A stretch of 64,000 bases of DNA from positions 496,001 through 560,000 of the forward strand of contig NZ_JAGSPK010000001.1 of NCBI RefSeq assembly GCF_018139565.1, given 5' to 3'. The notes below the pieces were generated by a model. It saw only the letters and a list, made by a program, of their open reading frames with translations. It ran no database searches and was not told where the DNA came from. The DNA is from Cognatundibacterium rivi (GTDB taxonomy: Bacteria; Pseudomonadota; Gammaproteobacteria; Burkholderiales; Burkholderiaceae_D). The position numbers and the translations under genes are program-made. This document shows positions 8,792 through 17,759 of the stretch, piece after piece; position 1 is the stretch's first letter; each line of letters begins with the position of its first letter.

Positions 8792-9613
8792 ATGAAAAAC
8801 AAGAGATTTTCCGCTACGAGAGCTGCGGGTATCCAACATATCAAGCGTATCAAACGCGTCAGCTTAGGGTTGTTGGCTGCTAGTATCAGCCTTCTGGCGA
8901 ACGCCGCAGAGCAGGACGATGCGCCGATTACGCCGTATCGGCCGTCGGTATCGAACTCGGCACAATTACCTTTTCCAGGTCAGCTCGAAGCGGAGTTCGG
9001 TGTGTTATCCGGTAAATCGGGAGACGCCAGGCGCGACAGTTTGCCCTCATTGTTGAAACTCGCTTTTTCCGAGCAATGGGGCATCTTATTGGGTGGTGAT
9101 CTGCGGGTGATGAATGACGATGGCGCCGGGACGCGTGTGCGTGGCATGGGTGACGTGAATCTGGTGCTGAAGCAGGCGTTTCTGATCGACAGTGAGACTG
9201 CTTTCGGATTGGAGCTGGGCGTGAAACTGCCAACCGCAAAACAAGCGATAGGTACAGAAAAACGCGATTACACCCTGAACGGTATTTACAGCAAAGACCT
9301 GGGTGACTGGCATCTGGATCTGAACGCGAACGTGACGAAAATGGGATGGGTGGATGACGGCGTATCCCGCTGGCAAACGGGACTGTCTTCGGCTTTTTCG
9401 TATAGTCTCAGCGAGGCTCTGGGCGTCACCGCCGAATGGTCGGGAACGAAAAGTAAAGGCAGTCTGCCGCAAAATCAGGTCTTGCTGGCGCTGACTTATA
9501 GCCCGAACAAACGTTTAACTTTTGATATAGGACTGAGCAAAGGCATCAGCGCGACGGCTACTGATCGCGCTTTCTTTGCTGGCGTTGTTGTGCCGGTCGG
9601 CAGATTATTTTAG
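8792..9613 (+). CDS. Outer-membrane beta-barrel protein, probable MetA-pathway-type transporter
   Basis: A 273-residue exported protein with an N-terminal signal region (hydrophobic run ending ANA near residue 35). The rest alternates polar and hydrophobic residues as amphipathic beta strands and ends with a hydrophobic VVVPVGRLF strand. The layout resembles the Phenol_MetA_deg (PF13557) family of outer-membrane channels. The start at 8792 has an AAGGAAG ribosome site overlapping the end of the lrp-like gene, so the two are co-transcribed. Substrate unknown; an amino acid or diamine would fit the neighbours but is conjecture. Confidence 0.65.
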   Translation: MKNKRFSATRAAGIQHIKRIKRVSLGLLAASISLLANAAEQDDAPITPYRPSVSNSAQLPFPGQLEAEFGVLSGKSGDARRDSLPSLLKLAFSEQWGILLGGDLRVMNDDGAGTRVRGMGDVNLVLKQAFLIDSETAFGLELGVKLPTAKQAIGTEKRDYTLNGIYSKDLGDWHLDLNANVTKMGWVDDGVSRWQTGLSSAFSYSLSEALGVTAEWSGTKSKGSLPQNQVLLALTYSPNKRLTFDIGLSKGISATATDRAFFAGVVVPVGRLF

Positions 9614-9745
9614 CGGCGGGAGTGTAGCCGTTTGACGAAAGTCAGACAGACGGCAGTCAATCCGGCGCGACATGGATGACACACTGCCGATATCACGCGT
9701 AAGCCGTATAATGCCCGCTTATCTCTGAACTATTGAGGAAGTCCT

Positions 9746-10267
9746 ATGCTGGCGCCGTCTTCTCCACGTAAATTCGCTTTGTTTGCCGCTATCGCCGCAA
9801 TAGCGCTGGCTGTGCTTGGTTTTCTCTTTTATCAGTCGGTCACTGCCAAACCGGCGATGCCACAAGTGACGTTCACCAATCTCAAAGGCGACAAACTGAC
9901 GACGCAGGATTTGCGCGGCAAAGTCGTTATGGTGAATTTCTGGGCGACTTCCTGTTCTACTTGCATCGCTGAAATGCCGCGCATGATAGAGACCTATAAC
10001 AAGTACAACAAGCAAGGTCTGGAATTTGTTGCGGTGGCAATGAGCTATGATCCACCGAATTATGTGGTTAATTACGCTGAGACCCGGCAACTGCCATTTC
10101 ACGTTGCATTAGATGTGCAGGGCAAGCTGGCGCAGGCTTTCGGCGATGTAAAGCTGACGCCAACCACCTATGTGATCGACAAGCAGGGCAATGTTTTAAA
10201 ACGCTATGTCGGTGAGCCTTCATTCACTGAATTGCATGGTTTATTAGAAAAAGCGTTAGCTGGTTGA
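9746..10267 (+). CDS. TlpA/ResA-like membrane-anchored thioredoxin
   Basis: A 173-residue disulfide reductase. Residues 12-30 are a membrane anchor with no clear cleavage site, so the thioredoxin domain faces the periplasm. The active site is WATSCSTC (Cys70, Cys73), and the cis-proline lies in TPTTYVID. Such proteins reduce apocytochrome c or other periplasmic thiols. It stands alone, ending 19 bases from the convergent P-type ATPase gene, so its partner is not shown by context. Confidence 0.92.
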   Translation: MLAPSSPRKFALFAAIAAIALAVLGFLFYQSVTAKPAMPQVTFTNLKGDKLTTQDLRGKVVMVNFWATSCSTCIAEMPRMIETYNKYNKQGLEFVAVAMSYDPPNYVVNYAETRQLPFHVALDVQGKLAQAFGDVKLTPTTYVIDKQGNVLKRYVGEPSFTELHGLLEKALAG

Positions 10268-10286
10268 TGTGTATCTGAGACTCAGA

Positions 10287-12875
10287 TCAGGATATGCGGC
10301 GCTGTCTGTATCGGTATGCTTTGACTGCTGCGATCAGGCCGACACAAAACAGGGCCACTGCGGCGCTGGTCAGCACCTCGGATAAAGCCGGTTGCCCGAA
10401 GTGAAACAATGCGCTGATGGCCGGTATGCTCAGCGCAAGTAGCAAGATGGCTGATGCCGTAGCGACCACCCACCACAATGCCGGATTTGGCAAACGCAGA
10501 CTGTGGACGATGTCTGACGACACACTGCGATGAATAAAAATCAAACCGATATTTCCTATCACCATAGCCGTGAACGCCAGAGCGCGGGCTTCTCCGGTAT
10601 TTGGGTAATGCTGCAACGCATACCCGTAGATACCAAGCACCGTCAGTAGCAACGCGGTGCCATGTAACAGGCCGGTGCGCAGTACAGCTGCATCAAAAAT
10701 ACTGGCGTTGACGGAACGCGGTGGTCTGCGCATGACATCGGGCTCTTCTGATTCGGCTTCGAATACCAGTGAACAGGTCGGGTCAATAATCAGTTGCAAC
10801 ACCATAATATGCACGGGCATCAGCACCAGCGGCCAGCCTGCAAGTACCGGAATCAGCGACATACCGATCACCGGAATATGGACTGCAATAATGAAACGTA
10901 TGGTTTTGCGTAAATTATCGAAGATGCGCCGACCTGAGCGTATGGTCGCAACAATCGCTGTGAAGTCGTCATCGAGTAATACCAGTGCTGCCGATTCGCG
11001 TGCCACATCGGTGCCGCGCTTGCCCATTGCGATACCGATATGAGCGGCCTTTAATGCAGGCGCATCATTGACGCCGTCACCGGTCATCGCGACGATCTCG
11101 CCATTCTTTTTCAGCACGTTGACCAGTCTTAATTTTTGCTCCGGCGATACGCGGCAAAAGATACTCGTTGTCTTGATACGTTGGCTGAGTTCCGCATCGT
11201 CAATCGCATTTAATTCGGCGCCGGTCATGATGCCGGAGGACGTCGCAAAGCCGCATTGTTGAGCGATGTTTTGCGCGGTGGCGGGATAGTCGCCGGTAAT
11301 CATGATGACTCTGATGCCGGCAGTCTGACAATCTTGTATCGCCGCGGGTACGCCAGCCCGGATCGGGTCGGCGAGCGCGATCAGGCCGATGAACTCAAAC
11401 TCGAAATCATGCTGGATAGGTGGTAGTTTTTTATCTGTATTTTCAGTTGCAGACAGTGATACCGGGCTGAATTGCGCTTTGGCGACCCCGAGTACACGTA
11501 AGCCTTGTTTCGCCAGCAAATCAACTTCCTTGTGTAATGCGTCTATCTGTTCAACGCTGAGATGACAAAGATCAGCAATGGCTTCCGGCGCGCCTTTGCT
11601 GGCGATCACAAAATGGGCCTGATCTGCTGATTGCCATACGCGTGACATCGCCAGTAATTCTTTAGAGAGCGGATATTCATCGACCAGCATCCAGCTATCG
11701 TGCAGATGTTCGGTTTGCCCCAACATTGATTTTCCGAATTCCTGAATCGCCACTTCCATAGGATCAAACGGCGAGCGATGACTGGCCAGAATCGCGTATT
11801 CCAGTACCTCGTGAAATTCTTCGTCCAACACCTGCAGCTCAGCATCGGGCACGGTACAGCAATAGTGGCGGCCTTGCGCAAACAGGCGCGCGACGGCCAT
11901 TTTATTTTGTGTCAGCGTGCCGGTTTTATCCACGCACAGCACCGTTGTTTCACCGAGCATTTCAATTGCCGGTACGCGTCGGGTCAGCACCCTTTGTCGC
12001 GCGATTCTCCAGGCGCCGAGTCCCAGAAAAAGAGCCAGCACGACGGGTAATTCTTCCGGAATCAACGCCATTGCAAATGTGATGCCAACCAGAATACCGT
12101 TTAGCCAGTCGTGGCGGCTGAAGCCATAGAAAATCGTCAGCAGCAGCGCCACCATCAGGCTGGCGAAGGCGATCATTTTAACGACCTTGTCCATCTCGGT
12201 CTGCACGCGCGTTGGTTCCTGTTGGACGCTGGCCAGCGCCTGGCCGATTTTTCCTATTACTGTGCGGCTGCCGGTTGCCATCACGCGCGCAATGCCTTTG
12301 CCTTGCACCACCAGTGATCCGGAAAATACGAACGGCATGTGTTCGCCGCCAGCTTGCCCCATCGCTAGTGGAGCCGGATTTGTCAGCGCTTTCTCAACAG
12401 CTAATGATTCTCCCGTCAGCAAGGATTCGTCCACGCTCATATTCATGCACGACATTAATATGGCATCAGCAGTGACGCGGTCGCCTTCAGATAAAACCAG
12501 CAAATCGCCGCAAACGACTTCCCGGCTGGCGATGTTTTGCTGCGTACCGTCGCGTATCACGATGGCTCGTGGGCTGGATAAATCACGCAGTGCTTCGAGC
12601 GCACGTTCGGTTTTATGTTCTTGAAACAGACTGATGCTGACGATGATCAGGATAAAAAATACCAGTACGACAGCGCCGTGTGTATCGCCAAGAATCAGAT
12701 AGACACCACCACAGGCAAACAGCAACAACAGCATGGGCTCACTGATAACTTTCCATATCATGCTGGCGATGTTGCGTGGTCTGGCGGAGGGCAATTCATT
12801 GGCGCCCTCTGCAGCCAGGCGGGTGGCTGCTTCTGTAGCGCTGAGACCGTTCATTGCGTTCACTTCGGATACCAT
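10287..12875 (-). CDS. Cation-transporting P-type ATPase (P2-like)
   Basis: An 862-residue ATP-driven cation pump of the inner membrane. In order: N-terminal cation_ATPase_N region, membrane pair, actuator domain with LLTGES, membrane segments with PEELP, phosphorylation site CVDKTGTLTQN, nucleotide domain, hinge MTGDGVNDAPALKAA and a C-terminal six-helix bundle. The ATG at 12875 is chosen because AAAAGG precedes it at proper spacing; a start at 12926 adds 17 unlikely residues. The membrane motif LIIDPTCS differs from the calcium-pump sequence, so the ion (Ca, Mg, Mn or monovalent) cannot be named. Confidence 0.9.
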   Translation of the reverse strand: MVSEVNAMNGLSATEAATRLAAEGANELPSARPRNIASMIWKVISEPMLLLLFACGGVYLILGDTHGAVVLVFFILIIVSISLFQEHKTERALEALRDLSSPRAIVIRDGTQQNIASREVVCGDLLVLSEGDRVTADAILMSCMNMSVDESLLTGESLAVEKALTNPAPLAMGQAGGEHMPFVFSGSLVVQGKGIARVMATGSRTVIGKIGQALASVQQEPTRVQTEMDKVVKMIAFASLMVALLLTIFYGFSRHDWLNGILVGITFAMALIPEELPVVLALFLGLGAWRIARQRVLTRRVPAIEMLGETTVLCVDKTGTLTQNKMAVARLFAQGRHYCCTVPDAELQVLDEEFHEVLEYAILASHRSPFDPMEVAIQEFGKSMLGQTEHLHDSWMLVDEYPLSKELLAMSRVWQSADQAHFVIASKGAPEAIADLCHLSVEQIDALHKEVDLLAKQGLRVLGVAKAQFSPVSLSATENTDKKLPPIQHDFEFEFIGLIALADPIRAGVPAAIQDCQTAGIRVIMITGDYPATAQNIAQQCGFATSSGIMTGAELNAIDDAELSQRIKTTSIFCRVSPEQKLRLVNVLKKNGEIVAMTGDGVNDAPALKAAHIGIAMGKRGTDVARESAALVLLDDDFTAIVATIRSGRRIFDNLRKTIRFIIAVHIPVIGMSLIPVLAGWPLVLMPVHIMVLQLIIDPTCSLVFEAESEEPDVMRRPPRSVNASIFDAAVLRTGLLHGTALLLTVLGIYGYALQHYPNTGEARALAFTAMVIGNIGLIFIHRSVSSDIVHSLRLPNPALWWVVATASAILLLALSIPAISALFHFGQPALSEVLTSAAVALFCVGLIAAVKAYRYRQRRIS

Positions 12876-13140
12876 GTACTGAACCTTTTCACGTGAGCTG
12901 GCAGGTGAGGCGTGTGCAAAAAACACGTGCTCATAGTAGCAAACAAACCCGTCAGATAAGCTTGTGCAATAGCAAGTCCGGTGACTGGTTTGTCATGGCT
13001 TGCAAACTACGGTCGCAGTATGAAGCGTCGCTGCGGACTGAGGTCTCGTCCTTATTTCCCGAAATATCGTAGAAAAAAATTTCTAGACAAAAATTTCTAG
13101 AACATTTATTCTGCATTCATTCCTGATTTCGAGGTTATTC
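12876..13140. other. Divergent promoter region, P-type ATPase / blaI-like gene
   Basis: A 265-base gap between two genes that read away from each other. The right end holds the tandem repeat described separately. No gene is visible. A short repetitive GTCGC/GCGTCGCTGCGG segment occurs near 13010-13035 without an obvious role. Confidence 0.5.
13075..13101. promoter_or_regulatory. Tandem repeat AAAAATTTCTAGA, candidate BlaI-type operator
   Basis: Two exact 13-base copies, 13075-13087 and 13089-13101, with a 14-base period, about 40 bases before the repressor gene. Each contains the palindrome TCTAGA, so the pair also reads as an inverted repeat. Autoregulation by the adjacent BlaI-like protein is the simplest reading; the sequence differs from the TACA/TGTA core of classic Bla and Mec operators. 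Confidence 0.5.
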
Positions 13141-13548
13141 ATGAACTCTGTTCCTAAATCTGCATCGTCCACATCCGCCATCCCCAAGCCCACCGCCTCG
13201 GAGCTGAATTTGCTTAAGATACTGTGGCAGCAGGGCCCGATGAATGCCAAGCAGGTACATGAGGCTGCCCATGCGGAACGTCCTGATCTTGCCTATGCAA
13301 CGGTATTGCGCCATTTGCAAATCATGCATGGGAAGGGCATTTTGACCCGCGATGAAAGCCAGCGATCGCATGTCTATGCACCGTCCCAAGAACAAGACTC
13401 ACTGCAAACTAATCTGCTCAAGGATCTGATACAGAAAGTCTTTGCCGGCTCTGGCAAGGCGCTGGTACTGGCAGCCCTGCGTGGTCATGTCAGTGCCGCA
13501 GAGCGCAACGAGATAGAGCAAATTCTGCAGGAAGAAAAAAAATCATGA
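13141..13548 (+). CDS. BlaI/MecI/CopY family transcriptional repressor
   Basis: A 135-residue winged-helix repressor. The N-terminal domain has SELNLLKILWQQGPMNAKQV and the recognition region YATVLRHLQIMHGKGIL; the C-terminal part provides dimerisation and, in the family, the protease-sensitive site. It overlaps the following M56 gene by 4 bases (ATGA), so translation is coupled as in blaI-blaR1 pairs. In that paradigm the membrane protease inactivates the repressor after its sensor domain is acylated or bound. The operator is probably the tandem repeat just upstream. Confidence 0.93.
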   Translation: MNSVPKSASSTSAIPKPTASELNLLKILWQQGPMNAKQVHEAAHAERPDLAYATVLRHLQIMHGKGILTRDESQRSHVYAPSQEQDSLQTNLLKDLIQKVFAGSGKALVLAALRGHVSAAERNEIEQILQEEKKS

Positions 13549-15410
13549 TATCCGCAGACATCATGACGCGCAGCATGAGTGAGGTGTTGGGCTGGCCTTT
13601 ACTCAATTTCGTCTGGCAGGGCGCTTTGATCGCCAGCATCAGCGCTATCTTGTTTGCGCTATGCCGCAATGCCCGCCCGCATTTACGTTATCTGATTGCC
13701 TGTGTCGCTATGTTGCTGTGCTTGTTATGGCCAGTTCTGAGCATAGTCCAGCAATGGCAGGCACCTCAGACGGTCAGTCTGGAGGCGGCATTACAGATGG
13801 CAACAAACACGGCCGTCGCTCTGGATCTGGTGTGGGTGAAAGAAAGTGCTTTTGTTGCTGGAATCGGCGCCTGCCTGCCCTTAATTGTCAGTGTCTGGAG
13901 TCTCGGCGTCGCGATCATGATGCTGCGTCTTGGACTGGGTTTGCTATGGGTACACAAGTTGGGAACGCAGCATGCCAAGGGCAGCTTAGCTGATGCGTCA
14001 ATGACATGGCAGTGTCACGCCGATCGACTGGCGAACAAATTTGGTATCCAACGTCAGGTAAGGCTGCAATTTCGTCAGCAATTATTCAGCCCGATTACTT
14101 ACGGTTGTTTTAAGCCGGTGATACTCATGCCTGCGTCGCTGCTGAGCGGTATGTCTTACGACATGATAGAAGCCTTGCTGGCGCACGAGCTTGGCCATAT
14201 CAAACGCTGGGATTACGCCGTCAATTTATTGCAAAATCTGGTCCTGTCTTTGCTGTTCTACCATCCTGCTGTCTGGTGGTTGTCGCGGCGTATCAATGCA
14301 GAAAGAGAATTGATTGCCGATGATCTTGCAATCAGTGTCGTTGGTCACGCCCGTCCTTTGGCATGTGCATTGCAAGCGCTGGATAAACTCGAGTCTGGTG
14401 TGCTTTATCGCCCCGGGCTCGCAGCGAATGGTGGTGATCTGCTGTCACGTATCAGACACCTGATACGCCCTGACGCGCAACCATGGCACTGGAAAATGGC
14501 TAGCCCCGTGTTGGGGATTGGAATGGCATTACTGCTGTTGATGCAGATGCCGATAATGGCAACGGCGGACGCGACTATGCCAGAACATCCTGCCATGCCG
14601 ACCGCAATCGATGGCGATGCCAACACGGCCAACACTGCTAACAACGCTGCACCTCGCAGGACTGTATATGTCCGCACACAGTCTGAACACGTGCTTGTGA
14701 TGGAGGAGAAAACCGGGCAGATACTGATGGACAAAGATGCGGACACCGTCGTACCTATCGCCTCTTTATCCAAACTGATGACGGCCATGCTGATCATCGA
14801 CGCAGGCTTGGACAGACAGGAAAAAATCACGATTACAAAAGATGATGCAGCAGTCTGGAATACCCGTCAGATTATGCTGAAGCCCGGTCAGGTACTGACG
14901 CGGCAAAGTTTGCTGGAACTGGCGCTGACCGCCTCCAGCAATATCGCCGCCAAGGCGCTGGCCAGAACTTATCCCGGTGGTGAGCCCGCATTTACCGATG
15001 CGCTACAAAAGAAAATAAGTCAGCTCAAACTACAGCAAACACAATTAGTCGAAGCGACCGGCATTTCAACCCAGAATCGTTCCAGTGCTAAAGACATTGC
15101 CAGACTGGTGATGGCCGCTGCTGCATATCCAGAGTTAAGCCGTCTGAGTAGCCGTAGTGAAGGTGCTGTTTTCATCGACGGTACGCTGCAAAAATACCAG
15201 AGTAGCAATGCACTGACGGCCAACCAGAATTGGAACATCAGTCTGTCTAAAACTGGTTATTCCAAAGCGGCTGGTCGCTGTCTCGCCATGCGCATGAATA
15301 TCGGAGGCAAGCCCGTCATCATGGTATTGCTGAATGCCAGAAACCTTGATGCGCGCGATAGCGACGTAATGCATATTCGGGCTGCCATGCAAGCAACGAC
15401 AAGCAGCTAA
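13545..15410 (+). CDS. M56 (BlaR1-type) metalloprotease fused to an S11 D,D-peptidase (PBP7-like) domain
   Basis: A 621-residue membrane protein with two enzyme domains. Residues 1-340 are BlaR1/MecR1-like: hydrophobic segments near 20-40, 48-67, 105-137, 227-246 and 320-340, with the zinc motif HELGH at 214-218 and Glu in INAERELIADD near 253-260. After a low-complexity linker (345-370), residues 375-615 form an S11 D-alanyl-D-alanine endopeptidase of PBP7 type with SLSK (Ser407, Lys410), SSN (464-466) and KTG (569-571), all intact. Classic BlaR1 has a class D beta-lactamase-like sensor instead. The fused domain should lie in the periplasm and could sense or cleave muropeptides, or bind beta-lactams (inference). 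Confidence 0.9.
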   Translation: MISADIMTRSMSEVLGWPLLNFVWQGALIASISAILFALCRNARPHLRYLIACVAMLLCLLWPVLSIVQQWQAPQTVSLEAALQMATNTAVALDLVWVKESAFVAGIGACLPLIVSVWSLGVAIMMLRLGLGLLWVHKLGTQHAKGSLADASMTWQCHADRLANKFGIQRQVRLQFRQQLFSPITYGCFKPVILMPASLLSGMSYDMIEALLAHELGHIKRWDYAVNLLQNLVLSLLFYHPAVWWLSRRINAERELIADDLAISVVGHARPLACALQALDKLESGVLYRPGLAANGGDLLSRIRHLIRPDAQPWHWKMASPVLGIGMALLLLMQMPIMATADATMPEHPAMPTAIDGDANTANTANNAAPRRTVYVRTQSEHVLVMEEKTGQILMDKDADTVVPIASLSKLMTAMLIIDAGLDRQEKITITKDDAAVWNTRQIMLKPGQVLTRQSLLELALTASSNIAAKALARTYPGGEPAFTDALQKKISQLKLQQTQLVEATGISTQNRSSAKDIARLVMAAAAYPELSRLSSRSEGAVFIDGTLQKYQSSNALTANQNWNISLSKTGYSKAAGRCLAMRMNIGGKPVIMVLLNARNLDARDSDVMHIRAAMQATTSS

Positions 15411-15524
15411 ATAGCTTCAGCCAGTCGGTACCGCTGGCAAGCACGATTCCCCCATACCTGACATATTGCGCCGGAGAGGTGCAAGGACAGGTCGCGTCCA
15501 CACACAACAAAAGAAAGACACAGC

Positions 15525-17726
15525 ATGCGATTTGCACGTGACATTTTGAGCAGTAGCTTACCCCGACTAAAGGTGTTGGCCGTCGCTGTGATCAGCCTGT
15601 TTGCCAGTAAAGCTACGTTCGCACAAGAGACGAGCCAGCAAGTCGACATCACAGGCAAAACAACGGCGGTGCGCGAGCGTCAGGACGACATCGGTATGCG
15701 TGGCATTTATGGTCGTGATGAAATAGAAAAATACGGCGATACCAATCTTAGCGAAGTGCTGAAACGTTTGCCCGGCATCAGCGTCAGCGAAGGGGTGGGA
15801 AAAGCACCTGAAATACGCATGCGCGGCTTAGGCAATGGTTATACCCAGATACTCCTCAATGGTCAGGCGACACCAGGTGGCTTTTCCATCGATAACATTG
15901 CCCCCGATTTGATAGAAAAAATCGAGGTTATGCGTGTTGCTAGTGCGGATATCAGTGCCCAAAGTATTGCCGGCGTCATTAACATTGTCCTCAAGAAAAA
16001 GAGTCGAAATCAGGTGAGCGAATTTAAGACCAATGCCAGCCTGCAAGCAAACAGGTTGTCTGGTAACGTGTCCTGGAGCCTCGGGGCGCAGGCTCCGGAA
16101 GGATGGGGGGACATTTCTTACGTCTTGGCTGGAAATGCTGAAAGTAATACCAATGATATCAACATCAGCCTCGCAGAAAACGTTGCGACTTATCAGCCAG
16201 CGAATGGACAATGGCAAACACAAATCCGCAGGCAACTACAACAGTCGCAGCAAAACCGTAAAGATGTCTTGAATTTATCTCCCCGCATTCAATGGAAAAT
16301 CGATGCAGAAAACAGCCTGAACTGGCAAGGCAACATGAATGTCAGCAGACTGGAGCAGGCAAAGCATGAGCAAGACGATAGTGATACAACAGACTTCCCG
16401 ATGAACAATAGTATCTGGGCGGCGCATGTGCTGACATCGCGCAACGATCTCAGTTGGGAACGTCGTCTCGATGATAGCGCCAAACTCAGCATTAACTTTG
16501 GATGGAACAGGCTGGAACGTGACGCGAAATTCAAGTTCTGGGGCAAAGATAATCAGGCGAATTTGCAGGAAATGCGCTACGTCAACGGTGCTGCACTGGA
16601 AAATGAATATCGCCTGTCAGGTAAATATCTTGCACCGTATTCGGCTAAGCATGTTGTCAGTCTGGGCTGGGAAGTCAGCCATGTGTTGCGTAATGAAAAT
16701 CGCTTTGAACGCGATGTACGAGTCAGCGATAGCAGCGTGATCAGCGATGCGCATATCTACCAGGCACGCATCAATAAATTCGCCGCTTTTCTACAGGATG
16801 AATGGAGTATCAATAAAGCCTGGTCGGCATATCTGGGCTTGCGTTGGGAACGCATCACCAGCGGCAGTAAAGAGCTGGCCGCAGCTGACGGATTTGATTT
16901 CAATAATGTTGCGACCATGGCCAGTCCTATATTGCAAATGGTATGGAAGCAAACAGAACAGACGCAGTGGCGGCTTGCCATGAACCGCAGCTTTAAATTA
17001 CCCAGCGTTGCCAATCTGGTGCCGCGCCGTTTTCGCGTGGATAACAACAATACGCCGCTTAATGCAGACTTTCAGGGTAACCCACAACTGCGCCCTGAAC
17101 GTGCGTGGGGTCTTGAGCTGGCGTATGAACATTATTTGGGTAGCACCAGCCTGATCAGTGCAAATCTGTACCGGCGTCAGATTGATGACATCATCATGGA
17201 GCAGCTGAGTCAGAGCGGCGGCAGCTGGCTGAATGTGTTGAGTAATCATGGCCGTGCCAACGTGATGGGTCTGGAAGTCGAGGTGAAAACAAAGTTGACA
17301 GAATTATCCGGCGATTTCCCGGACATGGAATTGCGCGCAACGCTTAACCGCAATTGGTCAAGGCTGGACAATGTTCCCGGTCCCGATAATCACTTATCGC
17401 AACAAGTGCCTTTGCTGATCAGTGCAGGGGCAGATTATCAACTGCTGCCTCGTTTGCGTGTCGGTGGGGACTATCATTTTCAGGCCAGCAATACGACACG
17501 CGAATCAGAATATATGCGGGTTCATCGCAACCCAAAACGCCACCTTGATCTCTATCTGGCATGGAAGCAAAACCCTAAGAGTCAGCTAAGAATGTCTGTC
17601 AGCAATATTCTGCAACAAGACAGCGTCGATAGTGATACTTACGCCACGCCGACCGCGCGCTGGAGCGACAATAGTCGTCAGCAATCAGCGCGCACGTGGC
17701 GTCTGGTGTGGGAGCTTAAGTTGTGA
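15525..17726 (+). CDS. TonB-dependent outer-membrane receptor
   Basis: A 733-residue receptor for TonB-driven uptake. Residues 1-33 are a signal peptide ending FAQ. The plug domain spans about 50-160 (GRDEIEKYGDTNLSEVLKRL, then EIRMRGLGNGYTQILLNG and ending SIAGVINIVLKKK). A beta barrel of about 570 residues follows. The C-terminus ends WELKL rather than with the usual aromatic residue. It lies 114 bases after the M56-S11 gene on the same strand with no clear terminator between, so it may belong to the BlaI-controlled unit. Ligand unknown; siderophore, peptide or saccharide are all possible. Confidence 0.93.
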   Translation: MRFARDILSSSLPRLKVLAVAVISLFASKATFAQETSQQVDITGKTTAVRERQDDIGMRGIYGRDEIEKYGDTNLSEVLKRLPGISVSEGVGKAPEIRMRGLGNGYTQILLNGQATPGGFSIDNIAPDLIEKIEVMRVASADISAQSIAGVINIVLKKKSRNQVSEFKTNASLQANRLSGNVSWSLGAQAPEGWGDISYVLAGNAESNTNDINISLAENVATYQPANGQWQTQIRRQLQQSQQNRKDVLNLSPRIQWKIDAENSLNWQGNMNVSRLEQAKHEQDDSDTTDFPMNNSIWAAHVLTSRNDLSWERRLDDSAKLSINFGWNRLERDAKFKFWGKDNQANLQEMRYVNGAALENEYRLSGKYLAPYSAKHVVSLGWEVSHVLRNENRFERDVRVSDSSVISDAHIYQARINKFAAFLQDEWSINKAWSAYLGLRWERITSGSKELAAADGFDFNNVATMASPILQMVWKQTEQTQWRLAMNRSFKLPSVANLVPRRFRVDNNNTPLNADFQGNPQLRPERAWGLELAYEHYLGSTSLISANLYRRQIDDIIMEQLSQSGGSWLNVLSNHGRANVMGLEVEVKTKLTELSGDFPDMELRATLNRNWSRLDNVPGPDNHLSQQVPLLISAGADYQLLPRLRVGGDYHFQASNTTRESEYMRVHRNPKRHLDLYLAWKQNPKSQLRMSVSNILQQDSVDSDTYATPTARWSDNSRQQSARTWRLVWELKL

Positions 17727-17735
17727 ACTAATCCG

Positions 17736-17756
17736 ACAAACCCGGGAGCCCGGGAT
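17736..17756. terminator. Short hairpin between convergent genes
   Basis: The sequence CCCGGGAGCCCGGG can fold into a compact 5-bp GC stem in the 33-base gap between the TonB receptor and the KAS III gene. No T-run follows, so its function as a terminator is uncertain. Confidence 0.4.
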
Positions 17757-17759
17757 TGA

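Noticed and set aside
13141-15410. Beta-lactam resistance operon
   Set aside because: The blaI-blaR1 likeness is real, but no beta-lactamase or PBP2a gene is present and the sensor domain is of another family, so a resistance role is not supported.
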